This document shows, piece by piece, positions 11,091 to 19,782 of a DNA stretch of 64,000 bases (within the stretch, counting starts at the first letter, position 1; every line of letters begins with the position of its first letter). The notes beneath the pieces are model-generated. The model was not told where the DNA came from. It was given only the letters and a program-made list of their open reading frames with translations, and ran no database searches. The stretch lies in assembly GCF_015207605.1 (NCBI RefSeq), contig NZ_JADEWO010000008.1, positions 1 through 64,000 of the forward strand. The letters are read 5' to 3'. The translations under genes were made by a program, and so were the position numbers. This DNA comes from Oculatella sp. LEGE 06141. Lineage in GTDB: Bacteria; Cyanobacteriota; Cyanobacteriia; Elainellales; Elainellaceae.

Positions 11091-11774
11091 TTAGGGATTT
11101 ACCGCTTTGACAGAATGTGGGAAGTCTTCCGTTGGCAAAAAACCTAGTGAACAGTCTGGTTGCTCACACCATCCTAGCTCGCAGTCATACTCACTGTCAT
11201 AGATAACTATACTAGTTTCATCCGTTAACCATTCTTTGCATAGTTGAATAACGTTTTGCTGCATATTCCCTAGGAGACTTTTGTTACTGCATCTTCCCCA
11301 GACAATCCATGCATATACGTCTGGAGAAACTAAAAGCTCCTGAAGCTCAGGTTTGGACTGCAAGTCAGCTTCAAGATCAGCTTTTATATCTTTGCTGATG
11401 CAGCTATACACTACTCCCTGCCAATCTAAAGCAAAAACGGCATAAGCCCCTTGGCAGCTAGGTATTCTTTCTCGACAACGTAGGGGAACAGTTTGAAGAT
11501 GAGCAGAAATTTCCACTGAATATCTTCCTTCAGCGTAGCTATCTAGCTCATTACCTACTTCATCTGGCTTCAGTTCTCCAGCCTCAGCATGAGGAATATC
11601 CCTAATTTCTCCTCGGGCAATGCCTTCCACCACCTCCGACCTGGAAACGCCATACTGCCTAGCTAAGTTATCCAACTGCTGTATAGCTGTAGGAGTAAGC
11701 GTCATATTGACTTGCCTCTTCACCTCATTACGTAAAACAGGTTCTCCCCTTTCACGCTTCTTGCCTTTTGTCAC
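11091..11774 (-). CDS. Ribbon-helix-helix protein with degenerate GIY-YIG-like C-terminus
   Basis: A 227-residue protein convergent with the helicase (15-bp gap). After a basic start, residues about 18-55 (VNMTLTPTAIQQLDNLARQY then GVSRSEVVEGIARGEI) match a CopG/Arc ribbon-helix-helix DNA-binding domain, so it may be a repressor. The remaining part has GAYAVF...GVVYSCISKDIK, whose layout recalls GIY-YIG nucleases, but the YIG and helix arginine are replaced. A nuclease activity is therefore doubtful and the fold itself is inference. It sits divergently from the transposition operon with a 339-bp intergenic region and could regulate that operon or the defence cassette. This is a hypothesis from position only. 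Confidence 0.55.
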   Translation of the reverse strand: MTKGKKRERGEPVLRNEVKRQVNMTLTPTAIQQLDNLARQYGVSRSEVVEGIARGEIRDIPHAEAGELKPDEVGNELDSYAEGRYSVEISAHLQTVPLRCRERIPSCQGAYAVFALDWQGVVYSCISKDIKADLEADLQSKPELQELLVSPDVYAWIVWGRCSNKSLLGNMQQNVIQLCKEWLTDETSIVIYDSEYDCELGWCEQPDCSLGFLPTEDFPHSVKAVNP

Positions 11775-12113
11775 GATTCTATGACATTCCTGTGTTAACT
11801 ACTATGGATATATTCTAAATGCCTTTGGGTTATGGGGATAGAGGCCTCTGATTAGGAAGAGCCTTCCATTTCGCATATGGTAACTAATCAACTTCTCTAA
11901 TTTGATTTAGGCATCTAGAAAAGACTAATTAAGTAGTTCATATTTATAAACTAAAAACAACAATCTGATTGTTCCATATATTGATCAGTTGGGTTCATCA
12001 GCCTATATTGCGATCAACACAGAAGAAAACCTAGAAACTTTATTCCCGAAGAGGAAGCATTCAAAACTTTGACTTCCTGCTGGTTTCCTTCTTAAGTTTG
12101 GAGAGATACTTCA
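11775..12113. promoter_or_regulatory. Divergent intergenic region with a 15-bp palindrome
   Basis: This AT-rich gap separates the RHH gene from tnsAB and must contain both promoters. AACAATC-T-GATTGTT (11959-11973) is a perfect 7-1-7 palindrome and the best operator candidate. A GGAAGCAT followed by ACTTTG near 12053-12071 weakly recalls the repeats near 19171. No clear transposon terminus was found here. Confidence 0.35.
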
Positions 12114-14858
12114 ATGCTTACAAAAAATGAATTAGAGAGATTGGGCGATTGCCTCGATCTCTCTACACAAGCTCGGCATGAAATTTTTCAAATCCGCACT
12201 TCTGAACCATCTCGTCGTGTAGGTGGTGGAAGTAAGAACGTTTCAGGACGTTTTCCTAGTTTGAAGATGGGAATAACAATTCAATTTGAATCACACAAAG
12301 TTGAACTTCCATGTATCTATCAACTAGAGCATGACGAAAATGTTTTTGAATTTTACGATCAACCACCGGCAATTAAACTGGATTGCTTATCCAAAGACAA
12401 CCGACAATTCAGTTTCTTCTATACTCCTGATTTCTTTGTTATTGCAAAGGATGAAATCGGTTGGATTGAGTGTAAAACTGTGGAGCAATTGAAAAAACTA
12501 GAAGAAAAGAATCCAAATCGCTATTATTTAGGATCTGACAATAAGTGGCATTGTCCTCCAGCAGAAGCGTATGCAGAACGGCTTGGATTTAGCTTTCGTG
12601 TTTGGTCTGATGATGAAATTAATTGGACTTTACAACGAAATATAAGCTTTTTAGAGGATTTCTACGCCTGTTACTTAGACAATGAGGCAGCAGAATTTTT
12701 GGTCGAAAAATCAGCAGAAAACACAATTCTTTCCCTTGTATCGGCACAGCCAGGAATGAGTTTGTCTCAACTTCTTCTTCATGCTCAGGGAACTGAACCA
12801 GATGACATTTATTTCTTGATCGCTGCTGAAAAAATCTATGTTGATTTGATGGCTACTCCCCTAGTTGAGCCCGAGAGATGCTTTGTCTTTCGAGATCGTC
12901 AAACCGCTTCAGCTTATAAGGCGATGCTGTTTTCGCAGGCTAACACAGATTCAATATCTTCTCCTATTGTTGATCTTTCTCCCGGCAAATCCGTTTGTTG
13001 GGATGGAAAAGCTATGAAGATTATCTTCGTTGGTGAGACGGAGATTTTACTCCAGGGAGAAGATAATTTTCATGGACGAGTTGAATTGCCAGTTTTTGAG
13101 CAACTAGTTCAAGCAGGCAAAATTGTAGGAGTTAAGGTTCAACCTCAAGATAATCTGAGTTCTGCAGCAATGGAGTTGCTTCTCAAGGCAAGCGAGACAG
13201 ACCTCAAGGAAGCTAACAGACGATATAGGTGTATTGAACCTCGCTTACGGGGAGAACCTTTTGAGAAAGGCAGTGTGCCTCAACGAACTCTTCGCTACTG
13301 GTATGCAAAATACTGCCAAGCTCAGCAGAGATACGGTTATGGGTTTGTGGGATTGTTGTCATTCGACAGTCTTAAAGGAAATAGCAATCCAAAATTGCCG
13401 AAACATCTTGCAGAACAGATAGAGAAGTTTATTGAAGAGAAATATGAAACTAATAAGCAAATGGGCAAAGTTCATGCATATGCACTTTTTGTTAATGGTT
13501 GTATTTCTGATGATATTCCTGAAGAGCAGGTTCCAAGTTATAAAACATTTGTTCGAAAAATTAAACAACACTCGGGGTATGAGCAAACACGTAAGCGTGA
13601 AGGTAGCCGTGCAGCCTACTCACAAGAACCATTTTATCTGGAGTTAAAACTAACAACACCGCGACATGGTGATCGCTCATTTGAGATTGGTCATATTGAC
13701 CATACTCAACTAGATGTTGAACTTCGCTGTTCGAACACTGGAAAGAACCTTGGTAGACCTTGGGCTACTTTTCTAGTTGATGCTTACGACAGGCGAATTC
13801 TAGCCGTTTACATTACTTTCGATGCTCCGTCTTACCGCTCGTGCATGATGGTTTTAAGAATTTGTGTCAAGCGGTTCGGACGATTACCCAAAATAATCGT
13901 CACAGACAATGGCTCAGAATTTCACAGTGTTTATTTCGAGACATTACTAGCTTTGTTTGGATGCATTCATAAATATCGTCCTCCTGCTAAAGCTCGTTTT
14001 AATGCAGTAGGTGAACGATTGTTTGGAACCTCTGCCACGCAGCTAATTCATAATCTCGCTGGCAACACTCAAATAACTAAGAAGGTTCGATTGGTGACAA
14101 ACTCTGTAAACCCTAAGAATCTTGCACTCTGGACTCTGGGTTTGCTGTATACCTACCTGTGTGAATGGGCGTATGAGATTTATGAAACGACGGAACATCC
14201 TACTATTGGATACTCACCAAGAGAGGCATTCTTTTCCAGTCTGGCTCAACATGGTAGCAGGAGCCACCGCCTAATTCCCTACGATGAGCATTTCCGAAAG
14301 CTTACATTGCCAACAACCTCTCAAGGAAAAGCGAAGGTTCAACCTAACTACGGAGTTAAAATCAACCGTTTCTATTATTGGTCTAACGCTTTCCGTGATC
14401 CGGAACTTGAAAAAACCTGGGTAGATGTACGCTATGACCCGTTTGATGCTGGAATTGCATACGCATATGTAAAAGGGCAATGGATTGAATGTCACAGCGA
14501 GCATTACTCGATTTTAAAGGGTCGTTCAGAGAAAGAAATTCAATTAGCAAGTGCTGAATTGCGTGAACGGTATCGGAATCATGATAGAGATTTCAAGCTG
14601 CGAGCCAAAAATCTAGGCGCTTTTCTAGCTAGCGTTGAAGCTGAAGAAGTTTTGTTAATACAGCGTCTGCGAGATGCTCAATTAAAAGATGTTTTTGAGG
14701 TTATAGAGGGAGGACGCATTAATCGAGATCCTTATATTCACACTAAACATGAAGAGAATTCTTGTGATAGCGGAAATTGTTCCGCTGAAATGAATTCAAA
14801 GCTCAATTTAGCTGAAATTGAAAATCAAGAAGAGCTAGGTTTCTACGAGGAGTATTAA
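12114..14858 (+). CDS. tnsAB: TnsA-TnsB fusion transposase of a Tn7-like element
   Basis: A 914-residue protein joining both strand-cleaving activities of Tn7. The N-terminal part is a TnsA-type restriction-fold endonuclease with D106 (TPDFF) and E119/K121 (ECK), which would cut the 5' ends. The second part is a TnsB-type DDE integrase with D529 (GHIDHTQLD), D598 (TDNGSEF) and E634 (VGERLFG), preceded by DNA-binding helices, for 3' cleavage and joining. All catalytic residues are present and the frame is uninterrupted, so the enzyme looks functional. Fused TnsAB occurs in several cyanobacterial Tn7-like and CRISPR-associated elements and implies cut-and-paste transposition. It is the first gene of the operon, with tnsC two bases downstream. 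Confidence 0.9.
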   Translation: MLTKNELERLGDCLDLSTQARHEIFQIRTSEPSRRVGGGSKNVSGRFPSLKMGITIQFESHKVELPCIYQLEHDENVFEFYDQPPAIKLDCLSKDNRQFSFFYTPDFFVIAKDEIGWIECKTVEQLKKLEEKNPNRYYLGSDNKWHCPPAEAYAERLGFSFRVWSDDEINWTLQRNISFLEDFYACYLDNEAAEFLVEKSAENTILSLVSAQPGMSLSQLLLHAQGTEPDDIYFLIAAEKIYVDLMATPLVEPERCFVFRDRQTASAYKAMLFSQANTDSISSPIVDLSPGKSVCWDGKAMKIIFVGETEILLQGEDNFHGRVELPVFEQLVQAGKIVGVKVQPQDNLSSAAMELLLKASETDLKEANRRYRCIEPRLRGEPFEKGSVPQRTLRYWYAKYCQAQQRYGYGFVGLLSFDSLKGNSNPKLPKHLAEQIEKFIEEKYETNKQMGKVHAYALFVNGCISDDIPEEQVPSYKTFVRKIKQHSGYEQTRKREGSRAAYSQEPFYLELKLTTPRHGDRSFEIGHIDHTQLDVELRCSNTGKNLGRPWATFLVDAYDRRILAVYITFDAPSYRSCMMVLRICVKRFGRLPKIIVTDNGSEFHSVYFETLLALFGCIHKYRPPAKARFNAVGERLFGTSATQLIHNLAGNTQITKKVRLVTNSVNPKNLALWTLGLLYTYLCEWAYEIYETTEHPTIGYSPREAFFSSLAQHGSRSHRLIPYDEHFRKLTLPTTSQGKAKVQPNYGVKINRFYYWSNAFRDPELEKTWVDVRYDPFDAGIAYAYVKGQWIECHSEHYSILKGRSEKEIQLASAELRERYRNHDRDFKLRAKNLGAFLASVEAEEVLLIQRLRDAQLKDVFEVIEGGRINRDPYIHTKHEENSCDSGNCSAEMNSKLNLAEIENQEELGFYEEY

Positions 14859-14860
14859 TT

Positions 14861-16033
14861 ATGCAAACTAGTTCCGGATTTCCTCGTGAGCTTCTTGATC
14901 AGTCAAAGGAGCAACGACTTTTCTATTTTGAAAGCTTCACAATAGCACATCCTAAGCTTCGTGAAACAACTGCGAGAGCAGTGCAATTCATCGGCAATCA
15001 GCAGGCAAAGGCATCTTGTATAACAATTGTTGGACCTACAGGAGTTGGTAAAACTACTCTTCTACAAAAAGTTGAGCAAGTTCTAATTGAACAAGCTCTT
15101 CCTAACCTCAAGAAAACGCCAGGTCGTATTCCGGTTATTAGGGTTGAGGCGATCGCACCGGAATCTGGAAGTTTTAATTGGAAAGACTATTTTCTTCGAT
15201 GTCTTCTTGCTTTGGAGGAACCACTGATTGATTATAAAATTGACTATAAGACGCGAGGTGTTCGTCGTGACTCAAGTGGAGAGTTAATCATCGAACCCAA
15301 AACATCATCACCTATAGTGCGTCAAGCTCTTGAAAATGCCTTGATTTATCGTCAACCTATTGCTGTCTTAATTGACGAAGCGCAACACATGCAGAAGATG
15401 GCAAGTGGACGACGCCTTCAAGACAACATGGATTGTATTAAGTCTATGGCAAATCTGACTCGTGTACCGCATGTTCTGATAGGTACTTATGAACTTCTTG
15501 CATTTCATAACCTAAGTGGACAGCTTAGTAGGCGCAATCAAAGTATTCATTTTTCACGCTATCGGGCTGAATATCCTGAAGACGTAACTGCATTTAAGAC
15601 TATTCTGAATACATTTCAACGCCACCTGCCGTTAAAGGAAGAACCAGACTTAGTAAGTCATTGGAAGAACTTTTATGCCCGTAGCCTGGGATGTGTGGGA
15701 ATTCTTAAGGATTGGCTTACCCGCGCACTTGCTGATGCATTAGAAGACAACTCTTCAACCTTAACTCTTCAACATATAGAACAACGGGCTATGTCAATAG
15801 CCCAGTGCAACAGGATTCTACAGGAAATTGAAGAAGGGGAAAGATCGCTTCGAGAAACACAGCAGGATTATGAACAACTACTAAACTCTCTCGGATTAGG
15901 TGATAAAATACCTGCTCCTTTACCGAATCCACTACCTTCTGCAGATGCAGTAAATGCAACAACAAAATCCTCGAATAAAAGACGGAGTAGGAAACCTGGA
16001 ACACCGAATCCTGTACGACGGAAAGTGAAATAG
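14861..16033 (+). CDS. tnsC: TnsC-type AAA+ ATPase
   Basis: A 390-residue AAA+ protein with Walker A GPTGVGKTT at residues 58-66 and Walker B AVLIDEAQH near 168-176, as in Tn7 TnsC and TniB. It oligomerises on target DNA and passes the target signal from TniQ/TnsD to the transposase. The C-terminus ends in a basic Ser/Lys/Arg-rich tail (about residues 365-390) that may contact DNA or TnsAB. Its ATG follows the tnsAB stop by two bases, and the next gene has a strong AGGAGGG ribosome-binding site, so the four genes form one operon. The frame is intact. Confidence 0.88.
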   Translation: MQTSSGFPRELLDQSKEQRLFYFESFTIAHPKLRETTARAVQFIGNQQAKASCITIVGPTGVGKTTLLQKVEQVLIEQALPNLKKTPGRIPVIRVEAIAPESGSFNWKDYFLRCLLALEEPLIDYKIDYKTRGVRRDSSGELIIEPKTSSPIVRQALENALIYRQPIAVLIDEAQHMQKMASGRRLQDNMDCIKSMANLTRVPHVLIGTYELLAFHNLSGQLSRRNQSIHFSRYRAEYPEDVTAFKTILNTFQRHLPLKEEPDLVSHWKNFYARSLGCVGILKDWLTRALADALEDNSSTLTLQHIEQRAMSIAQCNRILQEIEEGERSLRETQQDYEQLLNSLGLGDKIPAPLPNPLPSADAVNATTKSSNKRRSRKPGTPNPVRRKVK

Positions 16034-16043
16034 GAGGGTATTT

Positions 16044-17630
16044 ATGGTAGACGAACTAACACTCTATGAAGGGTGGGATTTAAGTAAACCTCAGCTTATT
16101 ACAAAACCCAGTCGTTTATTCTGTTTAGAACCTATAGGTATAGGAACGCCTTATATAGAAAGTATAGTTAGCTATACTTCCCGGTTGGCTATCGCTCATA
16201 CGGTACAGACTGGAATGTTGGTTATGAGTGAAATTGCTCCTCTTATGAAAAAGGAGTATGCTTTTGATGGCAAACACGGTGGCTTGGACAAAATTTTTGC
16301 TAATCAAACAAGAGCACTTCATGGCACAGGGATGTGGGCTCAGAGTGTAGTACATGCCATTGAAATTTTAACGGGAAAGAGTAATCTGTCTTTTCTTACA
16401 ATGTTGCCATGGGCACAAGTTTTACCTAACAAAGGCTTACTGAAAGCTTATAGAGCTTGGTGTCCCTTTTGTTTTGAAGAATGGCGCAGTAAAGAGCAGG
16501 AAGTTTATGAGCCACTTCTTTGGTCATTAAACTCCGTTACAATTTGCCCTCGGCATGACCGCCCTCTAGATTACATGTGTTCATACTGCCAACGAACTAG
16601 TCAAACACTTGCTTGGTCCTCAAGACCAGGTTACTGCCACAAATGTCATAGCTGGCTGGGCACTTCCGAAATTACCTCATGTGATATAGGGCAACTGAAC
16701 AAGGAAGACCTGAACAAGGAAGACCTGTACAAGCAGCTATGGATCACGCTGAATATTGGTGAATTACTTGCGGTCAGCCCCGATTCATTTGTTCTGCCAT
16801 CTGCTGAACAAATTAAGAAAAAATTATCTCGTTATGTTGAGATTGCAGCCAAAGGAAACATCGCTCTGTTTGCTAAACAGCTTGGAATGAATCGTACTCA
16901 AACTCATAGGTGGTGCACAGGTAGAACACAACCCACTATTGATATTCTTCTAAAATTTTGTGACCGTTTAGAGACATCCTTGCTGGAGCTACTAACCAGA
17001 GACTCTATTGATTATTCTTTTCCCAAGGGAATGAGTTTCAATCAAGCAGCTCAAAGAACCGATCAGAATAAAAAATCCTCGTATAAGAAACAAAGTAACT
17101 CTGAGCAAATTGAGAAGATTCTTAAGAAGGTCTTAGAAGAATCTCCTCCTCCATCTCTACCGGAAGTAGCTAAACGGCTTGGATATAAAGGATCAACAGC
17201 CCTTTACTACCATGCAAAGGAACTGTGCCATGCTATCTCTACAAGATATGAGGAGCACCGCAAAGCAGAAGTTTCAGATCAAGTTCAACAAATTCTTAAA
17301 GAGTTTATAGAAACCGATGATTATCCCCCTCCTTCTGCACGTGAGGTCTGTGAACGCGCTGGTATTAGCTGGGCTACTCTCATTAAGTATCCAGAGGAAA
17401 AGAAGGCAATTATTGTCAAATATCGTAGTTACTTGAAGCAATTTTCTAACCAGAGAATTCGACTCATCAACGAAGAAGTTAGAAAAATTGCTTTTGAACT
17501 ACATTCAGAAGGATTAGAGCCTACAGAAAGCCGTGTTTCAATACGTATGCAAAAACCAAAAGCAATTCTTCAGAAGGCATCTATCAATGCGCTCAAAGCC
17601 GTACGTCGTGAATTAGGTTATGAAAGCTAA
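16044..17630 (+). CDS. tniQ: TniQ/TnsD-like target selector 1 (long form)
   Basis: A 528-residue protein with a TniQ N-terminal domain, including zinc-binding cysteines in WCPFC, CPRH, CSYC and CHKC patterns (residues about 145-210). An XRE-like helix-turn-helix follows (GNIALFAKQLGMNRTQTHRW, then a conserved second helix, near 270-320). At least two C-terminal winged-helix-like units each contain PPPS followed by a helix-turn-helix (near 365-400 and 430-465). This long architecture resembles TnsD, which recognises a fixed chromosomal attachment site, rather than the short TniQ of Cascade-guided systems. The start ATG 16044 has AGGAGGG upstream. It has one more PPPS unit than its paralogue at 17655, so the two probably read different DNA sites. 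Confidence 0.82.
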   Translation: MVDELTLYEGWDLSKPQLITKPSRLFCLEPIGIGTPYIESIVSYTSRLAIAHTVQTGMLVMSEIAPLMKKEYAFDGKHGGLDKIFANQTRALHGTGMWAQSVVHAIEILTGKSNLSFLTMLPWAQVLPNKGLLKAYRAWCPFCFEEWRSKEQEVYEPLLWSLNSVTICPRHDRPLDYMCSYCQRTSQTLAWSSRPGYCHKCHSWLGTSEITSCDIGQLNKEDLNKEDLYKQLWITLNIGELLAVSPDSFVLPSAEQIKKKLSRYVEIAAKGNIALFAKQLGMNRTQTHRWCTGRTQPTIDILLKFCDRLETSLLELLTRDSIDYSFPKGMSFNQAAQRTDQNKKSSYKKQSNSEQIEKILKKVLEESPPPSLPEVAKRLGYKGSTALYYHAKELCHAISTRYEEHRKAEVSDQVQQILKEFIETDDYPPPSAREVCERAGISWATLIKYPEEKKAIIVKYRSYLKQFSNQRIRLINEEVRKIAFELHSEGLEPTESRVSIRMQKPKAILQKASINALKAVRRELGYES

Positions 17631-17654
17631 TCTGTAAATGCTGACTTTGTAACT

Positions 17655-19016
17655 ATGAAATCCTCTGAGAGTTTAGGAACTTATGATCTATGGAGATTCG
17701 AAGAACTACAGACTCCTGACCATAGCCGCCTCTACCATCTTCAAGCAATTGGCATCGGAACATTACTTGCAGAAAGCTTAACTAGCTATGTTGCTCGACT
17801 TGCAATAGCTCACTGTGTAGCTACAGGAATATTGATGGAAAGAGAATTTACAAAGTACATCCAAAAAACCTATGGAGGCGCAAATCTTCATACGATTTAT
17901 CATGCAACAGCAGCTCTGAATGGAACAGGTTCAATGGCTACTGAGCTTGTTCAAACGCTGGAACAGTTAACTCTACGTAACGACCTCCGTTTCCTGACAC
18001 TACTCTCTTGGTCTGAACTTCTTCCCTCAAGAAACCTATTGCGCTCTAATCGGGCTTGGTGCCCAGTTTGTTATGAGCATTGGCATCATTCAAGGCAAAT
18101 TCTCTACGAGCCACTTCTTTGGTCACTACAAGTCGTTCAAGTTTGTCCTCAACATAGACAACCCTTAAGGCAAGAATGTCCTCATTGCCATAAAAACAAC
18201 TTTGTACTTGCTTGGCGATCCCGCCCAGGATACTGCTCAAAGTGTGAAGGATGGCTTGGTGAATCGAGTAATGATGAACCTGAAGAGAACATTGAGAGCA
18301 AAATTGATTGGCATGTTTGGACTGCTAAATCTGTAGGGCAACTAATTTCTGCATGTCCTCAACTGACATCTCCCTTGAAAGAGCGTTTAGTTAGAAATCT
18401 TCTTGCCTATTCTGATTTTCTCACTGAAGGAAATATTGCTGCATTTGCCCGGCTACTCCAAATGCCAAAAAATACTGTATGGCTTTGGTGCAAAGGTAAA
18501 AACTTTCCTTCCTTAGTAGAACTTCTTAAAGTTAGTTATCGTCTTAACACCCCAATATTTGACCTCCTAACGAGCGACGCTATAAATACAGACCTCAAAA
18601 AAACTGCTTCTTTAATGCCAGTCCAATCCACATCCTTAAAAAGGCGAAGCCCAAACTTTGATGCAAAGTCTATTAGGAAACAGGTAGAAGATTTTGTTAA
18701 CAAAGATGAAGAACCACCGCCTTCTATGAGGGAGATAGCAAAGCGACTCAACCATAATGAGCGTACACTCTCTAGAAACTTTCCCGACTTGTGCCGCATC
18801 ATTTCTGCTCGATATCGTAACTATCGAAAGAATAACCAAGAAGCAACAATTAAACTATCCTGCCAAGAAGTTCGTCAAATAGCCTTTGAACTCCACAAAG
18901 AGGGCCAACGGCCTACCGAAGATCGTGTTTCGGCACTAATCTCCAGACCAAGTTTTCTCCGATATCGGCAAGTTCGGAGAGCCTTGCTAGAAGCATGCCA
19001 GGAACTTGGGTTATGA
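17655..19016 (+). CDS. tniQ: TniQ/TnsD-like target selector 2
   Basis: A 453-residue paralogue of the preceding protein with the same order: TniQ domain with zinc ligands (WCPVC, CPQH, CPHC, YCSKCEGW), XRE-like helix-turn-helix (GNIAAFARLLQMPKNTVWLW), then a single PPPS helix-turn-helix unit and a conserved C-terminal helix pair (EVRQIAFELHKEG). Both proteins retain all zinc ligands, so neither looks decayed. It is the last gene of the tns operon and is followed by a terminator and then by tRNA-Ala, the kind of gene that TnsD-like proteins use as attachment site in cyanobacteria. Which of the two selectors binds the tRNA cannot be told from sequence. Confidence 0.82.
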   Translation: MKSSESLGTYDLWRFEELQTPDHSRLYHLQAIGIGTLLAESLTSYVARLAIAHCVATGILMEREFTKYIQKTYGGANLHTIYHATAALNGTGSMATELVQTLEQLTLRNDLRFLTLLSWSELLPSRNLLRSNRAWCPVCYEHWHHSRQILYEPLLWSLQVVQVCPQHRQPLRQECPHCHKNNFVLAWRSRPGYCSKCEGWLGESSNDEPEENIESKIDWHVWTAKSVGQLISACPQLTSPLKERLVRNLLAYSDFLTEGNIAAFARLLQMPKNTVWLWCKGKNFPSLVELLKVSYRLNTPIFDLLTSDAINTDLKKTASLMPVQSTSLKRRSPNFDAKSIRKQVEDFVNKDEEPPPSMREIAKRLNHNERTLSRNFPDLCRIISARYRNYRKNNQEATIKLSCQEVRQIAFELHKEGQRPTEDRVSALISRPSFLRYRQVRRALLEACQELGL

Positions 19017-19094
19017 GAGAGAGTTAGCAAACTATGTCAGCTACTTAACTTGCCATAACTTCGACTACCGTAAGCGCGATGCGCGTTAATCACA

Positions 19095-19132
19095 GTGATG
19101 TGGAGCGCAAAGCGTCCCACATCACCATTTTT
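19095..19132 (+). terminator. Intrinsic terminator of the tns operon
   Basis: GTGATGTGG and CCACATCAC form a 9-bp stem around a GC-rich internal segment, followed directly by CATTTTT. It lies about 80 bp after the stop of the second tniQ gene and reads in the same direction. Confidence 0.75.
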
Positions 19133-19164
19133 GTACTTAACACGGTTTCACAACGCCATACATT

Positions 19165-19231
19165 GGAAGCATAACTTTGCCGAATTGAATTGGAAGCATA
19201 AGCTTGCCCCACCGGCAAAGTTATGGGTTAA
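19165..19231. repeat. Cluster of CATAACTTTGCC repeats, candidate transposon end
   Basis: GGAAGCATAACTTTGCCG (about 19175-19192) and GGAAGCATAAGCTTGCC (about 19192-19208) are direct repeats. CGGCAAAGTTATGGG (about 19213-19227) is the same motif inverted, and a further partial copy, CCATAACTTCG, lies near 19053. The inverted pair can also form a 12-bp hairpin. Short spaced repeats between the tns operon and a tRNA are what TnsB-binding sites at a Tn7-like end look like. The matching repeats at the other end were not found, so this is a candidate only. Confidence 0.4.
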
Positions 19232-19268
19232 GTTTCAAAAACATCCTCAAACCCTTGTGTAATTTCAA

Positions 19269-19341
19269 TGGAGCTAAGGAGATTCGAACTCCTGACCCCC
19301 TCAATGCCATTGAGGTGCGCTACCAACTGCGCTATAGCCCC
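19269..19341 (-). tRNA. tRNA-Ala (anticodon GGC)
   Basis: The minus strand reads as a 73-nt cloverleaf. The acceptor stem GGGGCTA pairs with TAGCTCC and the discriminator base is A. The anticodon stem CCTCA/TGAGG encloses the loop ATGGCAT (anticodon GGC) and the T-loop is TTCGAATC. CCA is not encoded. Its 3' end faces the Tn7-like operon about 250 bp away, as expected for a tRNA used as an insertion landmark. Confidence 0.93.
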
Positions 19342-19355
19342 GTGATGCGTATCTC

Positions 19356-19385
19356 ATAATGCCTTGAATTGGGTCACATCGTCAA
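19356..19385 (-). promoter_or_regulatory. Promoter of tRNA-Ala
   Basis: On the minus strand, TTGACG (19380-19385) and CATTAT (19356-19361) are separated by 18 bp, and the -10 lies 14 bp upstream of the tRNA. This is a normal sigma-70-type arrangement. Confidence 0.6.
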
Positions 19386-19587
19386 GCAACATTTCAATCT
19401 CGGCACTTAATCCAGTTTAGCGTATGGAACCGCGCATTAACCTTGTGAGGACGACTAGGGCATGTCTAAAGGAAGCTCCGTACCAGTTCTGACCAGAAAA
19501 TAGCACTTTGCAGGGGAGAGGGCAACAGCAAAGTTACTAAAGTAACTCCTTGGGGCTGAACCGAAGGGTTCAAACGTTACTTTGAAC

Positions 19588-19725
19588 CTAACTAATGGAC
19601 TGATCCTTAAGCTGAGCTGTAACCTCTTCCACCGCCCGAACCTTATGCAGTTCTGCTTGAGCCTCCCACTCATCCAAAACAATATAACGAGTAAGGCTTG
19701 CAATGCTTGAATGTTTTATTAATAT
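19588..19725 (-). pseudogene. Tyrosine recombinase C-terminal remnant
   Basis: The minus-strand frame contains KHSSIASLTRYIVLDEWEAQ followed by an acidic helix. HSSIA-x-x-x-RYI is the pattern around the last histidine and catalytic tyrosine of phage-type integrases. Nothing upstream restores the rest of the catalytic domain, so this is a fragment. It lies on the 5' side of tRNA-Ala, which is compatible with an older integrative element at the same tRNA. From 19386 to 19782 I see nothing else convincing. Confidence 0.4.
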
Positions 19726-19782
19726 TGGCAAGGGTAACACTAGCCTTGACCCAACTCCATCAAAGGAAGCCCCTACCCACCA

